Part shown: piece by piece, positions 46,140 to 55,649 of the stretch | Layout of the letters: each line of letters begins with the position of its first letter | Position numbering within the stretch: the first letter of the stretch is position 1 | NCBI GenBank assembly: GCA_017555845.1 | Contig: JAFZFO010000037.1 | Location: 62,001-126,000 of the forward strand | DNA length: 64,000 bases | Reading direction: 5' to 3' | Source of the DNA: Bacteroidaceae bacterium | GTDB taxonomy: Bacteria; Bacteroidota; Bacteroidia; Bacteroidales; Bacteroidaceae | Position numbers and translations under genes: made by a program | Notes under the pieces: generated by a model | Told to the model about the DNA's origin: nothing | Databases searched by the model: none | What the model saw: the letters and a program-made list of their open reading frames with translations, nothing else

Positions 46140-49079
46140 TTAGAATGTAATCTCAACTCCGAATGTGTACTGACGTGACATTGGATACTGTGCCTTGTAG
46201 ACGTTGCTTGTTGACTCCGGGTCAAGACCGCTGAACTTTGTCCAGGTAAACAGGTTCTGCGCCTGTGCATAGATGCGGGCACGGCTGATGAAACCAGTCT
46301 TTCCAAGCATTGCGCGTGGGAAGTCATAGCTTAGCATGAGGTTCTTCAAACGCAGGAACGATGCATCCTCAAGGAAACGTGAGTCCATCTGTGGAGTAAC
46401 GCCATAGCGTGGAATGTCGGTAACATCGCCCGGCTGCTTCCAACGGTCATAGAGCAGACGCTTTGACTGGTTGTATGCCGAGTAAAGACCATTGCTCTCC
46501 TCGAAGAAACGGTCGTTGTTGAACATCCAACGGTCGGCAACCCAGCTGAAATTGGCGGTCAGAGAGATACCCTTATAGTTCATTGATGTGCCGAAACCAC
46601 CCTGCCATGGAGCATTGTAGTTCTTGCCGACAAGCACCTTATCCTCCTCGCTGAAGACATTGGTGACGTTACCTTCCTTGTCGTACCAGAGTGCATCACC
46701 ATTTGCAGGGTTCACGCCGGCATACCTATTAATATAGAACTCGCCGATAGAGTGACCGACTACAAGCTTTGTCGAGGTGTTTGACATCTCATACTCATCG
46801 AGACCTCCATAGAGTTCTGTAATCTCGTTGTAGTTGTAGCTTGCGTTGGTATTGATGTTCCAGATGAAGTCCTTTGTGCTTACCACATCAGCACCCAACG
46901 ACACCTCAAAACCCTGGTTGATCATTGCACCCACATTGTCCCAACGTGTACCGAAACCATTGTTCACGTATGACTGCGGAACAAGCATGAGCATGTTGGT
47001 TGTCTTCTTGTGATAGAGCTCGATATCAGCATTAATGCGACCGAAGAAGCCAAGGTGCAGGGCAAGGTTCGATGTCCACAACTGCTCCCAGCTCAACTTC
47101 TCATTACCCTGTGTTGCTGGAGCAATACCTGCCACGCCCATATAGTTGGCACCACTGCCCACAAGAGCAAGGTGGTCATAATCAGGAATTGATGAGTTAC
47201 CCGATGTACCGGTGCTCAATGCGACCTGTGCGTTGGTAAGCCATTTGTTCGCAGGCTGCATGAACTTCTCCTTGCGCATGTCCCACATGAAACCGAGTGA
47301 CCAGAATGTAGCCCAACGGCCATCCTTACCGAAACGTGAAGAAGCATCGCTACGGAGTGAGAAATCGGTATAATAGCGGTCGTTGTAGTTGTACTCGCCG
47401 CGTGCAAAGAACGAAAGGAATGCGTGGCTTGAATATGAATTGGCCCACGATGACGCTCTTGTTCCCGATGAAAGCAGGGTAAATGCATCATTGTTCTGTC
47501 CGCGTGTCACCACCTGGAAGCCCTCGGAACGGTAGTCCACACCCTCCTGACCAAGCATCACGTTGAAGTGATGATAACGCTGTACATCAAACTTGTAGTT
47601 GATTGTATTTGTTATTGTCAGGTTCACTGTCGTATATGAACTGCGGCCTGCTGCACCCACACCATTGTTGCCCACAAAGCTTGGATATGACTTCATATCG
47701 GCAGTAGAGTGCGAGTAGTCGATACCGAATTGTGAACGCAGGGTAAGATTGCGGATTGGAGTAATCTCGGCATAGAGCACACTGAGCGCCTTGTACTTCT
47801 TGTTGTCAAGAGGATTGTTCTCCATCCACTCCAACGGATTGTAGGATGTACCCTTCCAGCTACCATCCTTTGACGACGCCAAAGAGCCGTCCTCCTTGTA
47901 GGGATTCCAGTAAGGAAGCATGAAACGGCATGCCGAGATTGGGGTATAGAGAGCATACTCGCCGTCATCGGCCTGCTGAACCTCCTCGTATGCCAACATA
48001 GAGTTGGTGCCGATCTTCAACCATGGCGCAACCTTTACATCAACATTCGAACGCATGTTGTAGCGTGCAAATGCCGAACCCTGTGCAATACCCTCCTGAT
48101 CATAGTAACCACCTGAAACAAAATAGTTAAGCTTGTCGGTAGCATGGCTCACTGTCAGGTCATAGCTTTGCAACTGTGCATGGTCATTGAACACAACATC
48201 GAGCCAGTTGATATCGGTCTGGCCAAGAAGGTTGTAATCCTGACCGGCATCAAGACCTATCTCCTTCTCGAACTGTATTCTCTCGGCAGTGTTCATCATG
48301 TTCCACTCGCCATGGGCAAGGTTCGAGAAACCCTGCTGTGTACGCAAAGTGACATCTACCTTTTCGGTTGAAGTTCCGCGCTTGGTTGTGATAACCACCA
48401 CACCGTTTGCTGCACGTGCACCATAGATTGATGTTGATGAAGCATCCTTCAACACATTGATAGACTCAATGTCGCCCGGGCTGATAGAGTTGAAATCGGA
48501 ACTTGTGATGGGCACACCATCGAGAATGAACAGTGGCGATGTACCCGAATTGATTGAGTTTGTACCACGGATCTGGAATGTAGCCGGTTTGCTGGGCTCA
48601 CCAGAATTTGATATTACGGTCATACCCGGTGTGGCACCCTGCAGAGCCTGGTCGAAGCTCACAGCCGGTACATTCTCAAGTTTTTCGGCCTTAACGGTCG
48701 AAACCGAACCTGAAATTGTTCCCTTCTTGCGGACACCATAAGCGACAACCACAACCTCATCGATTGTCATCTGCTCGGGTTCCATTACTACGTTCAGGAC
48801 TTTTGTATCCTGATTGACAACGTGCTCCTGAGCTGTATAACCCACATAAGTGAATTGCAGTACAGCATCGCTCGCACCCTTGACCTCGATTTCATAGTTT
48901 CCATCAAAGTCAGTGACTACGCCGTTTGATGTACCCTTCTGCATGATGGTCAACGAAATCATGCCCTCGCCGTCCTCGGATGAGGTAACCTGACCCCTAA
49001 CCTTGAAGGACTGCGCCATGGCCGACTGAACCATAAATGAACAGAGAATGGCAAACAGCAAAAATACTCTATTTCTCAT
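46140..49079 (-). CDS. SusC/RagA-family TonB-linked outer membrane channel
   Basis: The 979-residue protein begins with a signal peptide ending AMAQ. A carboxypeptidase-regulatory-like domain (KVRGQVTSSEDGEGM) follows, then a TonB box region (TIDEVVVVAYGVRKK). A plug has SGTSPLFILDGVPI and DASSTSIYGARAANGVVVITTK. The C-terminal strand ends YTFGVEITF. The ATG at 49079 is chosen because an open frame upstream has no signal peptide. SusC channels bring in the ligand captured by SusD. It is the first gene of a ten-gene leftward operon with a promoter near 49243. Confidence 0.96.
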   Translation of the reverse strand: MRNRVFLLFAILCSFMVQSAMAQSFKVRGQVTSSEDGEGMISLTIMQKGTSNGVVTDFDGNYEIEVKGASDAVLQFTYVGYTAQEHVVNQDTKVLNVVMEPEQMTIDEVVVVAYGVRKKGTISGSVSTVKAEKLENVPAVSFDQALQGATPGMTVISNSGEPSKPATFQIRGTNSINSGTSPLFILDGVPITSSDFNSISPGDIESINVLKDASSTSIYGARAANGVVVITTKRGTSTEKVDVTLRTQQGFSNLAHGEWNMMNTAERIQFEKEIGLDAGQDYNLLGQTDINWLDVVFNDHAQLQSYDLTVSHATDKLNYFVSGGYYDQEGIAQGSAFARYNMRSNVDVKVAPWLKIGTNSMLAYEEVQQADDGEYALYTPISACRFMLPYWNPYKEDGSLASSKDGSWKGTSYNPLEWMENNPLDNKKYKALSVLYAEITPIRNLTLRSQFGIDYSHSTADMKSYPSFVGNNGVGAAGRSSYTTVNLTITNTINYKFDVQRYHHFNVMLGQEGVDYRSEGFQVVTRGQNNDAFTLLSSGTRASSWANSYSSHAFLSFFARGEYNYNDRYYTDFSLRSDASSRFGKDGRWATFWSLGFMWDMRKEKFMQPANKWLTNAQVALSTGTSGNSSIPDYDHLALVGSGANYMGVAGIAPATQGNEKLSWEQLWTSNLALHLGFFGRINADIELYHKKTTNMLMLVPQSYVNNGFGTRWDNVGAMINQGFEVSLGADVVSTKDFIWNINTNASYNYNEITELYGGLDEYEMSNTSTKLVVGHSIGEFYINRYAGVNPANGDALWYDKEGNVTNVFSEEDKVLVGKNYNAPWQGGFGTSMNYKGISLTANFSWVADRWMFNNDRFFEESNGLYSAYNQSKRLLYDRWKQPGDVTDIPRYGVTPQMDSRFLEDASFLRLKNLMLSYDFPRAMLGKTGFISRARIYAQAQNLFTWTKFSGLDPESTSNVYKAQYPMSRQYTFGVEITF

Positions 49080-49235
49080 TATAATAAGTTGTTTCTTATC
49101 ACACACAAAAAGATGCCCACACACCGCAACATTACTCGCAGAACCAAGCCGCGAAAGCAATGCCGAAGCACATGGCACACTCCATAAAAAGTATAAATAT
49201 TAAGTTTTTATTCGCTTCTTTAACAAAAACCGCCG

Positions 49236-49266
49236 CAAAGGTAGTAAAAAACACTATTATATTAAT
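49236..49266 (-). promoter_or_regulatory. Promoter of the SusC operon
   Basis: On the minus strand TACCTTTG (49243-49236) is a perfect -7 element, but the -33 region is AT-rich without TTTG. The leader to the SusC ATG is about 150 bases. No ECF sigma, anti-sigma or hybrid two-component gene is adjacent. Confidence 0.6.
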
Positions 49267-49286
49267 AATAACACACGTATTTTTTA

Positions 49287-49320
49287 ATAAAAAAGGCAAG
49301 TGCATCAATATACACTTGCC
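49287..49320 (-). terminator. Terminator after engB
   Basis: On the minus strand GGCAAGTG and CACTTGCC form an 8-base stem (49320-49313 with 49302-49295) followed by six T residues. It lies 24 bases past the engB stop. Confidence 0.85.
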
Positions 49321-49344
49321 ATATTCATATCTTTCCACAGATTT

Positions 49345-49950
49345 TCAGAGCGATGAATTGATATCTGCGATATATCCCAACACCTCATCCTTGCCCAATC
49401 CATTCTCGGACGATGTTATGAACACCGGGGGTAACTCCTCCCACTCCTCGAGCAGCTTTGCCTTGTAAGCAGCGATGTTCTTTGCCAGAACACTCTTTGT
49501 CAGTTTGTCGGCCTTTGTAAAGATTATCGAGAATGGCACACCGTTCTCGCCAAGCCACTGGAAGAACTCAAGATCAATCTTCTGAGGCTCGTGGCGGCAG
49601 TCGATGAGCACAAAGAGCAATGTCATCTGCTCACGGTCGAGCACATAGCTTGATATTATATGCTCAAGCTGCTCGTTCTGCGACTTGCTGCGCTTTGCAT
49701 AACCATAACCTGGAAGGTCGACAAGATACCACTCATTGTTGATGAGATAGTGGTTTATCAGCAGTGTCTTTCCCGGAGTCGCAGATGTCTGCGCCAGCTT
49801 CTTCTGGTTTGTCAACGCATTGATAAGACTCGATTTTCCCACATTCGAACGGCCTATGAAAGCATATTCGGGCTTGCCGTCCTGTGGACACTTCTTTATG
49901 TCGGTATTGCTTATTACAAATCGTGCGCTCTTTACAATTGGTGTGCTCAT
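49345..49950 (-). CDS. engB: EngB/YihA ribosome-assembly GTPase
   Basis: EngB (YsxC) is a small GTPase required for assembly of the large ribosomal subunit. The 201-residue product has G1 [11 protein letters not shown]3 DLPGYGYA and G4 TKADK. The G2 threonine lies in TPGKT. The ATG at 49950 ([11 protein letters not shown]) matches the family start better than an upstream in-frame codon. It is transcribed alone, upstream of the SusC operon. Confidence 0.96.
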   Translation of the reverse strand: MSTPIVKSARFVISNTDIKKCPQDGKPEYAFIGRSNVGKSSLINALTNQKKLAQTSATPGKTLLINHYLINNEWYLVDLPGYGYAKRSKSQNEQLEHIISSYVLDREQMTLLFVLIDCRHEPQKIDLEFFQWLGENGVPFSIIFTKADKLTKSVLAKNIAAYKAKLLEEWEELPPVFITSSENGLGKDEVLGYIADINSSL

Positions 49951-50001
49951 GTTGTCAATATTTATGCCACGAAGATACAACGATATTCACTAATAGCAAA
50001 G

Positions 50002-50033
50002 AAAAGGGCGTGCAAGATTGTTCATGCACGCCC
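50002..50033 (-). terminator. Terminator after the second TonB receptor gene
   Basis: On the minus strand GGGCGTGCA and TGCACGCCC form a perfect 9-base stem (50033-50025 with 50014-50006) around a 10-base loop, followed by TTTTCTTT. It begins 24 bases after the receptor stop. Confidence 0.85.
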
Positions 50034-50056
50034 ATGCGATATACACGTGGATATAT

Positions 50057-52357
50057 TTATTGCGATATCTTCACACCAACGAAGAATGTCCTTGGCTGTG
50101 TGGGGCCGTAGAAGTAGCCCGAATCGCGGAACTCACCCTTGTCCAAATCTCTTTGGAAACTGTTGAAGATATTCTGCACGCCACCATTGAGCTGCAGATT
50201 TATGTGGTCATGGAGGATGAACGTGTATCCGGCCTTGAAGTTGAGGTCGAAGAAATCGGGCGTCGTCTCCAGGCGGTCGTTCTCTATGTAACCGGCATAG
50301 TGCGGTACAATCATTGAGCCGGTGTATGTTCCCGACAATGAGAGGTCCAGTTTTTTGACAGGCGATGACATTATTGTGAAATAGCCGTAATAATCGGGGG
50401 TACGCATCATGCGCTTTGTTGTGAGCGCAACACCGTCAACCTCGGTCCACGTCTCGGGCTCTTTATAAAGGCTACGCTGTGCAGTAAAGCCCAATTGTAG
50501 CGAGAACTGCTTTCCGTGCGCAATCTTTGCATCGATGTTTGCACCATACACTCGCGCACCCGCACCATTGCGGCGCTCCTTTATGGCGTGACCAAAGTCG
50601 TTGACGCCCACATCCTCAAGCACGAATACATTGTTCAGGCCTGTATAGAAACCTTCAACAAGCACATTCGCCTGCCAGTGTCCGAAGCGTGTTGTCCAGT
50701 CGACCGAACCGCTGAAGCTGTTTGAACGCTCCTCTTTCAGCCCGTCGGCAAGCTCAATCTGCACACCCTCGCCACCCACGGCTGTCACGTGCAGATCCTC
50801 GTCATACGCCTGTGGGGCACGGAAACCTGTCGAATAGGTAAGACGCGCCTGCAGATCCTTCAATGGCTTGTAGAGGAAGTTCACACGTGGACTGAAGATT
50901 GGCTTTTCGATGAGGTTGTGTTTATCCATGCGCAAGCCCAACAACAACGAGAAGTAGCGTGCATTCCACTCGTTCTGTACAAAAGCACTACCTATGCGTA
51001 CATCCTGGCGCATATCGCGGTCATAGCCCGTCATAATATCGTGGAGCCTATTCTCCTGATACTCCACTCCACTCATGAATGTTGCAGGCGAAAAAAACAG
51101 CCTGCTTATTTGCCATGTGTATGTGGCACCACTCACCCAGGTGAGGTCATCAGTCTTTCCGTATGCATTAGGATCGCGCTGAGCGCCATAGTAGCTGTCG
51201 CGGTCAATGTGCTGCAACGATGCGAACACCGATAGTTTATGTTTGTAGCCATCCCAACCATGGTCATAAGAGACACCGCCGCTGTTTATGATATGCTTTG
51301 TCTGCTCTGTAATGTCGCTCTCATGTGGCTGCAGGTCGAACTTGTTTCCGCCGCGGCGCAATTCATTGGTTGTGTGGTATTCGACACTCAAGCGGCCGTT
51401 GTAAGTGGGGCGGTAATAGGTTCGCAGGCCAAAGGTATTCATGTTCAGCTTTCCTAGTTCCGAAAAGCCGTCGCCATCATGGTCATAGGGATTGCGGTTG
51501 CGATAATTCGCATACACCGCCATGCCATATTTGTTGTCGGGCGAAACGAGCGACACATTGGCACCCACACTCTGCTCCCACGCCTTGCCGCCATAACCGG
51601 CAAAGTTACTTGTTACAGAGAATGAGTCGCTCACAGGATCCTTGGTAATGATGTTGACCGTTCCACCCACAGCATTTGCGCCAAAGAGCGCCGAACCGCC
51701 ACCGCGAACAACCTCAACGCGCTCAATCATATTCACAGGAATCTGCTCAAGGCCATAGACACCGCTCAAGGCACTGACCACAGGGCGGCTGTTTATTAGC
51801 ACCTGCGAGTAAGGGCCTTCGAGACCATTGATGCGCACCTGTGGAAAACCGCAGTTCTGGCAGTTGTTCTCAACGCGCAAACCCGTAACATAATTGAGGC
51901 TCTTTGCCAGATCGACCGAGTTTACCGCCTCAAAAAGCGGCAATGCAGCCACCGACACCACAACAGGAGCATCCTTACGGCTTATCTCATTGCGGTTAGC
52001 CGACACAACGACCTCATCAATGACAAAATCATCACTCTTCAGTTTGAAGTGCACAACTGCCGTATACTCCTTGCTGACAACAACCTCCTTTGCCATTGTA
52101 GCATATCCCATGGCTGTCACTCGAAGAGTATATTTTCCCGGAGCAAGGTCGGTAAATTCAAACTGACCGTTCTCATTACTTGTTGTTCCTTCGCCTGTTT
52201 CAACTACCAGCACTGCCGCAAAAGCGATATTCTCCTCAGTGCCATCCTCTACAACATGTCCCAAAATCCTGTTTCCCTCTTTGATTACATCCGAATCCCC
52301 GGCCCATACAGCCAAAGCAGAGAGAGAAAGCATAAAAACTGCAAATATTCTTTTCAT
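50057..52357 (-). CDS. TonB-dependent receptor with CxxC plug motif
   Basis: The 766-residue outer-membrane receptor has a signal peptide, a carboxypeptidase-regulatory-like domain (LGHVVEDGTEENIAFAAV) and a TonB box region FVIDEVVVSANRNE. The plug contains NNCQNCGFPQVRINGLEG, LEQIPVNMIERVEVVRGGGSALFG and INIITK-type ends. The C-terminal strand ends TFFVGVKISQ. The CxxC in the plug marks a Bacteroidota group related to CirA/BtuB-type receptors, perhaps for a metal complex or haem. It is a single-gene unit that lies divergently from the C10 protease gene; its own promoter and terminator are visible. The ligand is unknown. Confidence 0.88.
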   Translation of the reverse strand: MKRIFAVFMLSLSALAVWAGDSDVIKEGNRILGHVVEDGTEENIAFAAVLVVETGEGTTSNENGQFEFTDLAPGKYTLRVTAMGYATMAKEVVVSKEYTAVVHFKLKSDDFVIDEVVVSANRNEISRKDAPVVVSVAALPLFEAVNSVDLAKSLNYVTGLRVENNCQNCGFPQVRINGLEGPYSQVLINSRPVVSALSGVYGLEQIPVNMIERVEVVRGGGSALFGANAVGGTVNIITKDPVSDSFSVTSNFAGYGGKAWEQSVGANVSLVSPDNKYGMAVYANYRNRNPYDHDGDGFSELGKLNMNTFGLRTYYRPTYNGRLSVEYHTTNELRRGGNKFDLQPHESDITEQTKHIINSGGVSYDHGWDGYKHKLSVFASLQHIDRDSYYGAQRDPNAYGKTDDLTWVSGATYTWQISRLFFSPATFMSGVEYQENRLHDIMTGYDRDMRQDVRIGSAFVQNEWNARYFSLLLGLRMDKHNLIEKPIFSPRVNFLYKPLKDLQARLTYSTGFRAPQAYDEDLHVTAVGGEGVQIELADGLKEERSNSFSGSVDWTTRFGHWQANVLVEGFYTGLNNVFVLEDVGVNDFGHAIKERRNGAGARVYGANIDAKIAHGKQFSLQLGFTAQRSLYKEPETWTEVDGVALTTKRMMRTPDYYGYFTIMSSPVKKLDLSLSGTYTGSMIVPHYAGYIENDRLETTPDFFDLNFKAGYTFILHDHINLQLNGGVQNIFNSFQRDLDKGEFRDSGYFYGPTQPRTFFVGVKISQ

Positions 52358-52385
52358 AATCATTACCTGTTCTTTTTTGCGGTTG

Positions 52386-52416
52386 CAAAATTACAAATGT
52401 GACAAAAAAGGTACAA
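52386..52416 (-). promoter_or_regulatory. Promoter of the second TonB receptor gene
   Basis: On the minus strand TTGT (52416-52413) and TAATTTTG (52393-52386) are 19 bases apart. The ATG lies 28 bases downstream. Confidence 0.65.
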
Positions 52417-52519
52417 TCACAATAAATTGTTAAAATACAGACCTTGTTTAACAAAATATCTCAAAATTTGACTATCGGCATCATTTTTCAACAAAACTCA
52501 TACAAAATGTCTGCAAAAG

Positions 52520-52551
52520 TTTGGAAACATAAACCATTAATCATACATTTG
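52520..52551 (+). promoter_or_regulatory. Promoter of the C10 protease gene
   Basis: TTTG at 52520 and TACATTTG at 52544-52551 are separated by 20 bases, a near-consensus Bacteroidota promoter. The ATG lies 29 bases downstream. Confidence 0.75.
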
Positions 52552-52580
52552 CGCCCTACGACTTCCTAAACGACATAAAA

Positions 52581-55523
52581 ATGAAAAGATTTACTACACT
52601 TTTATTATCGTCACTTTTACTGACAATCACGGTTTTCGCAAACCCCATAGACCCCGACAAGGCTTATGAGATTGCTTCGGGGGTATGGAAAAACAGCATC
52701 AAAAAGAACTCTGACGGTGCATTGGAACTCATCCCAAGAAACAAGATGTCCAAAGTGGGCAACCGCTTCGGCACCAAGGAGCAGACACCGGGGTTCTATA
52801 TATTCTCTCCGGCAGACGGACAAGGTTTCGTTATCGTTTCGGGCGATGATGAACTGGCTCCTATCGTAGGTTACTCGACAACAGCCAAGGCCGGCGAGAT
52901 GCCACCTGCACTTTGCGATCTGCTCAGTGTATACGACATGTATGTCGAGGATGTACGCAACGGCATTGCCGAGCCCATGCAGCCTGTAGTCACAGCTTCC
53001 AACAGCAGCATTGAGCCAATGCTCACAACAACATGGAACCAGGATTCGCCATACAATCTCCAGTGTCCACAGATCAACGGTTCATACACACCCACAGGAT
53101 GTACAGCAACCGCAACTGCACAGATCATGAAGTTCCACAACTGGCCCGAGAAAGCATCAAAGTCATTTACATGGCATAACAACGTGACAGGAAAGGATGA
53201 ATATGTCAACACATCAAGCCACAGGTATGATTGGGCAAACATGCTCGACAGCTACAGGAACGGATATACAACCACCGAAGCCAATGCCGTGGCATTGCTT
53301 ATGTCCGATGTGGGCAAGGCAATGAACAGCACTTATGCTCTTGCAGGTACAGGCAGTACCCCAACATACGCAGCACAGGCTTTGGTAAATATCTTCAAAT
53401 ACTCTCCCGACATCATTGTTGCAAAGAGAGAGGAATATACCAACGAAGAGTATATGGAACTCATCCGCAAGAACCTCGAGGCACGCCAGCCACTCCTGTA
53501 TGCAGGACATGGACAGGACTACAGTTCGGGACACGCATTCGTGTGCGACGGTATCAATGAGAACAATCTCCTGCACATCAACTGGGGATGGGGCGGTTCA
53601 TATGACGGATATTTCGACATCACTTCAATGGCGCCAGGTGGTGCAGGTATCGGTGGTGGCGAGGACCGCTATAACGTGGGACAGACCATCATTGCAAACA
53701 TCCGTCCACGAGTAACAGGCGAAGCCGATGTAAACGGACAACCTACAATTTACTCAATGCTTATCCTGAACCCTGATACTGACAAGAGCAAGGGCGAAAG
53801 TTATCAGATTGTAGATGAATCAGTAAAGACATTCGAGAACAACGGAGCAAAACAGCGCATTGCTTTCGCACTCCTCAACTGGTCACACTCAACAACAAAA
53901 ATGCAGATTCTCATGGCATTTGAGAAAGACGGCAAAGCATACCTCAATATGCTGATGAATGATGCCGACGACCTCATAGAGCTCAAGATGAACGAGGATT
54001 CCGGCGGTCATTACATCGTTGATTTCACGGTAAATAACAACAGCGACGGCGAGTTCTACCTTGAGCAGGGTACATACAACGTGCGTCTATACTACTCGGA
54101 CGGAGGAGAGGAGAGCGAATTCAAGTTGGTGCGCGGCGCGGAGAACAATATTGTCATAGAGGTAAGTGAAAGCGGCACACGCACTTACATCCTGCAGCCC
54201 AAGGTAAAGGTTACAGAATTGACCTTCCACAGCACTCCTACAATGAAAGGCGACCCGATCTCGTTTGATGCAAAATTCGAGAACACCAACAAGCGCAATT
54301 CACTCTTGGCCATTGCACCTGTGGTAAACCGCAAGATGGCGGACAATACATACAAAAGCGACACATTGACAAAGGCAATCGCAATGATCGATGTATATGA
54401 CGATGAGGAAATCGTAGCCTCTTTTAAGAATGTAGGAACATTCCCCGAGGACGGCACATATCACATCTCGTTTGTTTGCAATGTGTTGAACAGCTACACA
54501 GAACGTGCTGAAGAACTTGATCGCAAATCGGCAATCTCCATAGCCGGCAAGAGCCAGGATATTACCATCAGCCCACTGCCCGACGGCCTGGTACTTTCAA
54601 CCACAGCACTCAGCGCACCGGCAATAACATACGGTGAAAAGGCAAGCATCACTGCAACCGTAAAGAACATCTCGACAACAGACGACACCTTTACAGGAGC
54701 ATTGGCAATCTTTGCAAAAGACAATGCGACAGGTTGGGAATATCACCTTGCAACTGCACTTGTAGACAATCTGAAGAAAAATGCTTCGACCGAGATCACT
54801 TGCAGTACCCCGGACTACCTACCTGTAATGAAACCCGGAAGCTACACAATCACTTTGAGAATGGCCGACAACGGCAGATGGAAAGAGATTAGACAATCGG
54901 CAGCGACATGCATCCAGGACATTGCGTCTACAACCGCAACTATCCCCTATGTAAAGGAGGTTATGGATATCAACAATGGCAACGACGTTGTTGTCCAGGG
55001 CGAGACCTTTGAAGTAAAAGCCACACTTGGTTGCCTGAATGCCGACTTCGACGGTTATGTACGTGTAAACATCCCTTATGGTATCGGCTACCATGTACGT
55101 AGCGAGTATGTTGCAGTATCAATCAAAAAGGGAGAGACTGCTGACGTAACCTTCCAATGCAGCAGCAAGACAACCACTCCGCTCAACAAATACAGACTGA
55201 ATATCATCTACTACGACAGCAACAAGAAGAAACTCGGCGACATGTCAAACAATTCCTTGACTCATAAAGGCAACGGTTACTTCTGGGTCGGAGATGCAAC
55301 AGCCGTTGAAAAAGTTGAGAATACGGAAGGTGCAACCATAACAGTATGCGGCAACAACATAACGATTGCCAACACCATAGATACCATGACAACTGTCTAC
55401 AGCGCAGATGGCCGCGAAGTCTACAAAGGTACAGACAGCACAATCCATGTTACAAGCGGCCTGTACATTGTGGCAGTTCAACAAGAGAGCACAACTACAG
55501 TGACAAAAGTGTTTGTAAAATAA
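52581..55523 (+). CDS. C10-family (streptopain-like) protease with T9SS sorting domain
   Basis: The 980-residue protein starts with a signal peptide. Residues 22-140 are an inhibitory propeptide-like region. The C10 catalytic domain has Cys174 in PTGCTATA, His318 in SSGHAFVCDG and the conserved WGWGGSYDGYF near 335-345, so the active site is complete. Several beta-sandwich domains follow from about 390 to 890. The last 80 residues resemble a type A T9SS sorting domain, ending with a GLYIVAVQ strand and VTKVFVK. The enzyme is therefore probably secreted through the T9SS to the surface or medium. Relatives include interpains and Bacteroides fragilis Bfp proteases. It has its own promoter and terminator. 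Confidence 0.93.
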   Translation: MKRFTTLLLSSLLLTITVFANPIDPDKAYEIASGVWKNSIKKNSDGALELIPRNKMSKVGNRFGTKEQTPGFYIFSPADGQGFVIVSGDDELAPIVGYSTTAKAGEMPPALCDLLSVYDMYVEDVRNGIAEPMQPVVTASNSSIEPMLTTTWNQDSPYNLQCPQINGSYTPTGCTATATAQIMKFHNWPEKASKSFTWHNNVTGKDEYVNTSSHRYDWANMLDSYRNGYTTTEANAVALLMSDVGKAMNSTYALAGTGSTPTYAAQALVNIFKYSPDIIVAKREEYTNEEYMELIRKNLEARQPLLYAGHGQDYSSGHAFVCDGINENNLLHINWGWGGSYDGYFDITSMAPGGAGIGGGEDRYNVGQTIIANIRPRVTGEADVNGQPTIYSMLILNPDTDKSKGESYQIVDESVKTFENNGAKQRIAFALLNWSHSTTKMQILMAFEKDGKAYLNMLMNDADDLIELKMNEDSGGHYIVDFTVNNNSDGEFYLEQGTYNVRLYYSDGGEESEFKLVRGAENNIVIEVSESGTRTYILQPKVKVTELTFHSTPTMKGDPISFDAKFENTNKRNSLLAIAPVVNRKMADNTYKSDTLTKAIAMIDVYDDEEIVASFKNVGTFPEDGTYHISFVCNVLNSYTERAEELDRKSAISIAGKSQDITISPLPDGLVLSTTALSAPAITYGEKASITATVKNISTTDDTFTGALAIFAKDNATGWEYHLATALVDNLKKNASTEITCSTPDYLPVMKPGSYTITLRMADNGRWKEIRQSAATCIQDIASTTATIPYVKEVMDINNGNDVVVQGETFEVKATLGCLNADFDGYVRVNIPYGIGYHVRSEYVAVSIKKGETADVTFQCSSKTTTPLNKYRLNIIYYDSNKKKLGDMSNNSLTHKGNGYFWVGDATAVEKVENTEGATITVCGNNITIANTIDTMTTVYSADGREVYKGTDSTIHVTSGLYIVAVQQESTTTVTKVFVK

Positions 55524-55547
55524 TCATACTTAAAACTATTTAACCGG

Positions 55548-55580
55548 GACGGACAGGCGTGAGCTTGCCCGTCTTTTTTT
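55548..55580 (+). terminator. Terminator of the C10 protease gene
   Basis: An 11-base-pair stem with one mismatch (GACGGACAGGC with GCTTGCCCGTC, 55548-55573) is followed by TTTTTTT. It lies 24 bases after the stop codon. Confidence 0.85.
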
Positions 55581-55600
55581 GTATTTAAAGCGCTAAAAAA

Positions 55601-55631
55601 TTGGTTGATTGCACACTATAGGTTATTTTCG
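55601..55631 (+). promoter_or_regulatory. Promoter of the esterase-like gene
   Basis: TTGG at 55601 and TATTTTCG at 55624-55631 match the Bacteroidota form with 19 bases between them. Confidence 0.65.
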
Positions 55632-55649
55632 CACAAAATATCAAACACG

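Noticed and set aside
33347..49079. A standard glycan-utilisation locus
   Set aside because: SusC and SusD are present, but no carbohydrate-active enzyme is found in the operon or within 10 kb on either side except the esterase-like gene at 55650 and the GT2 gene, which are elsewhere and not typical.
49080..49178. Upstream extension of SusC
   Set aside because: It gives a non-signal, cysteine-rich stretch before the signal peptide and is part of the leader.
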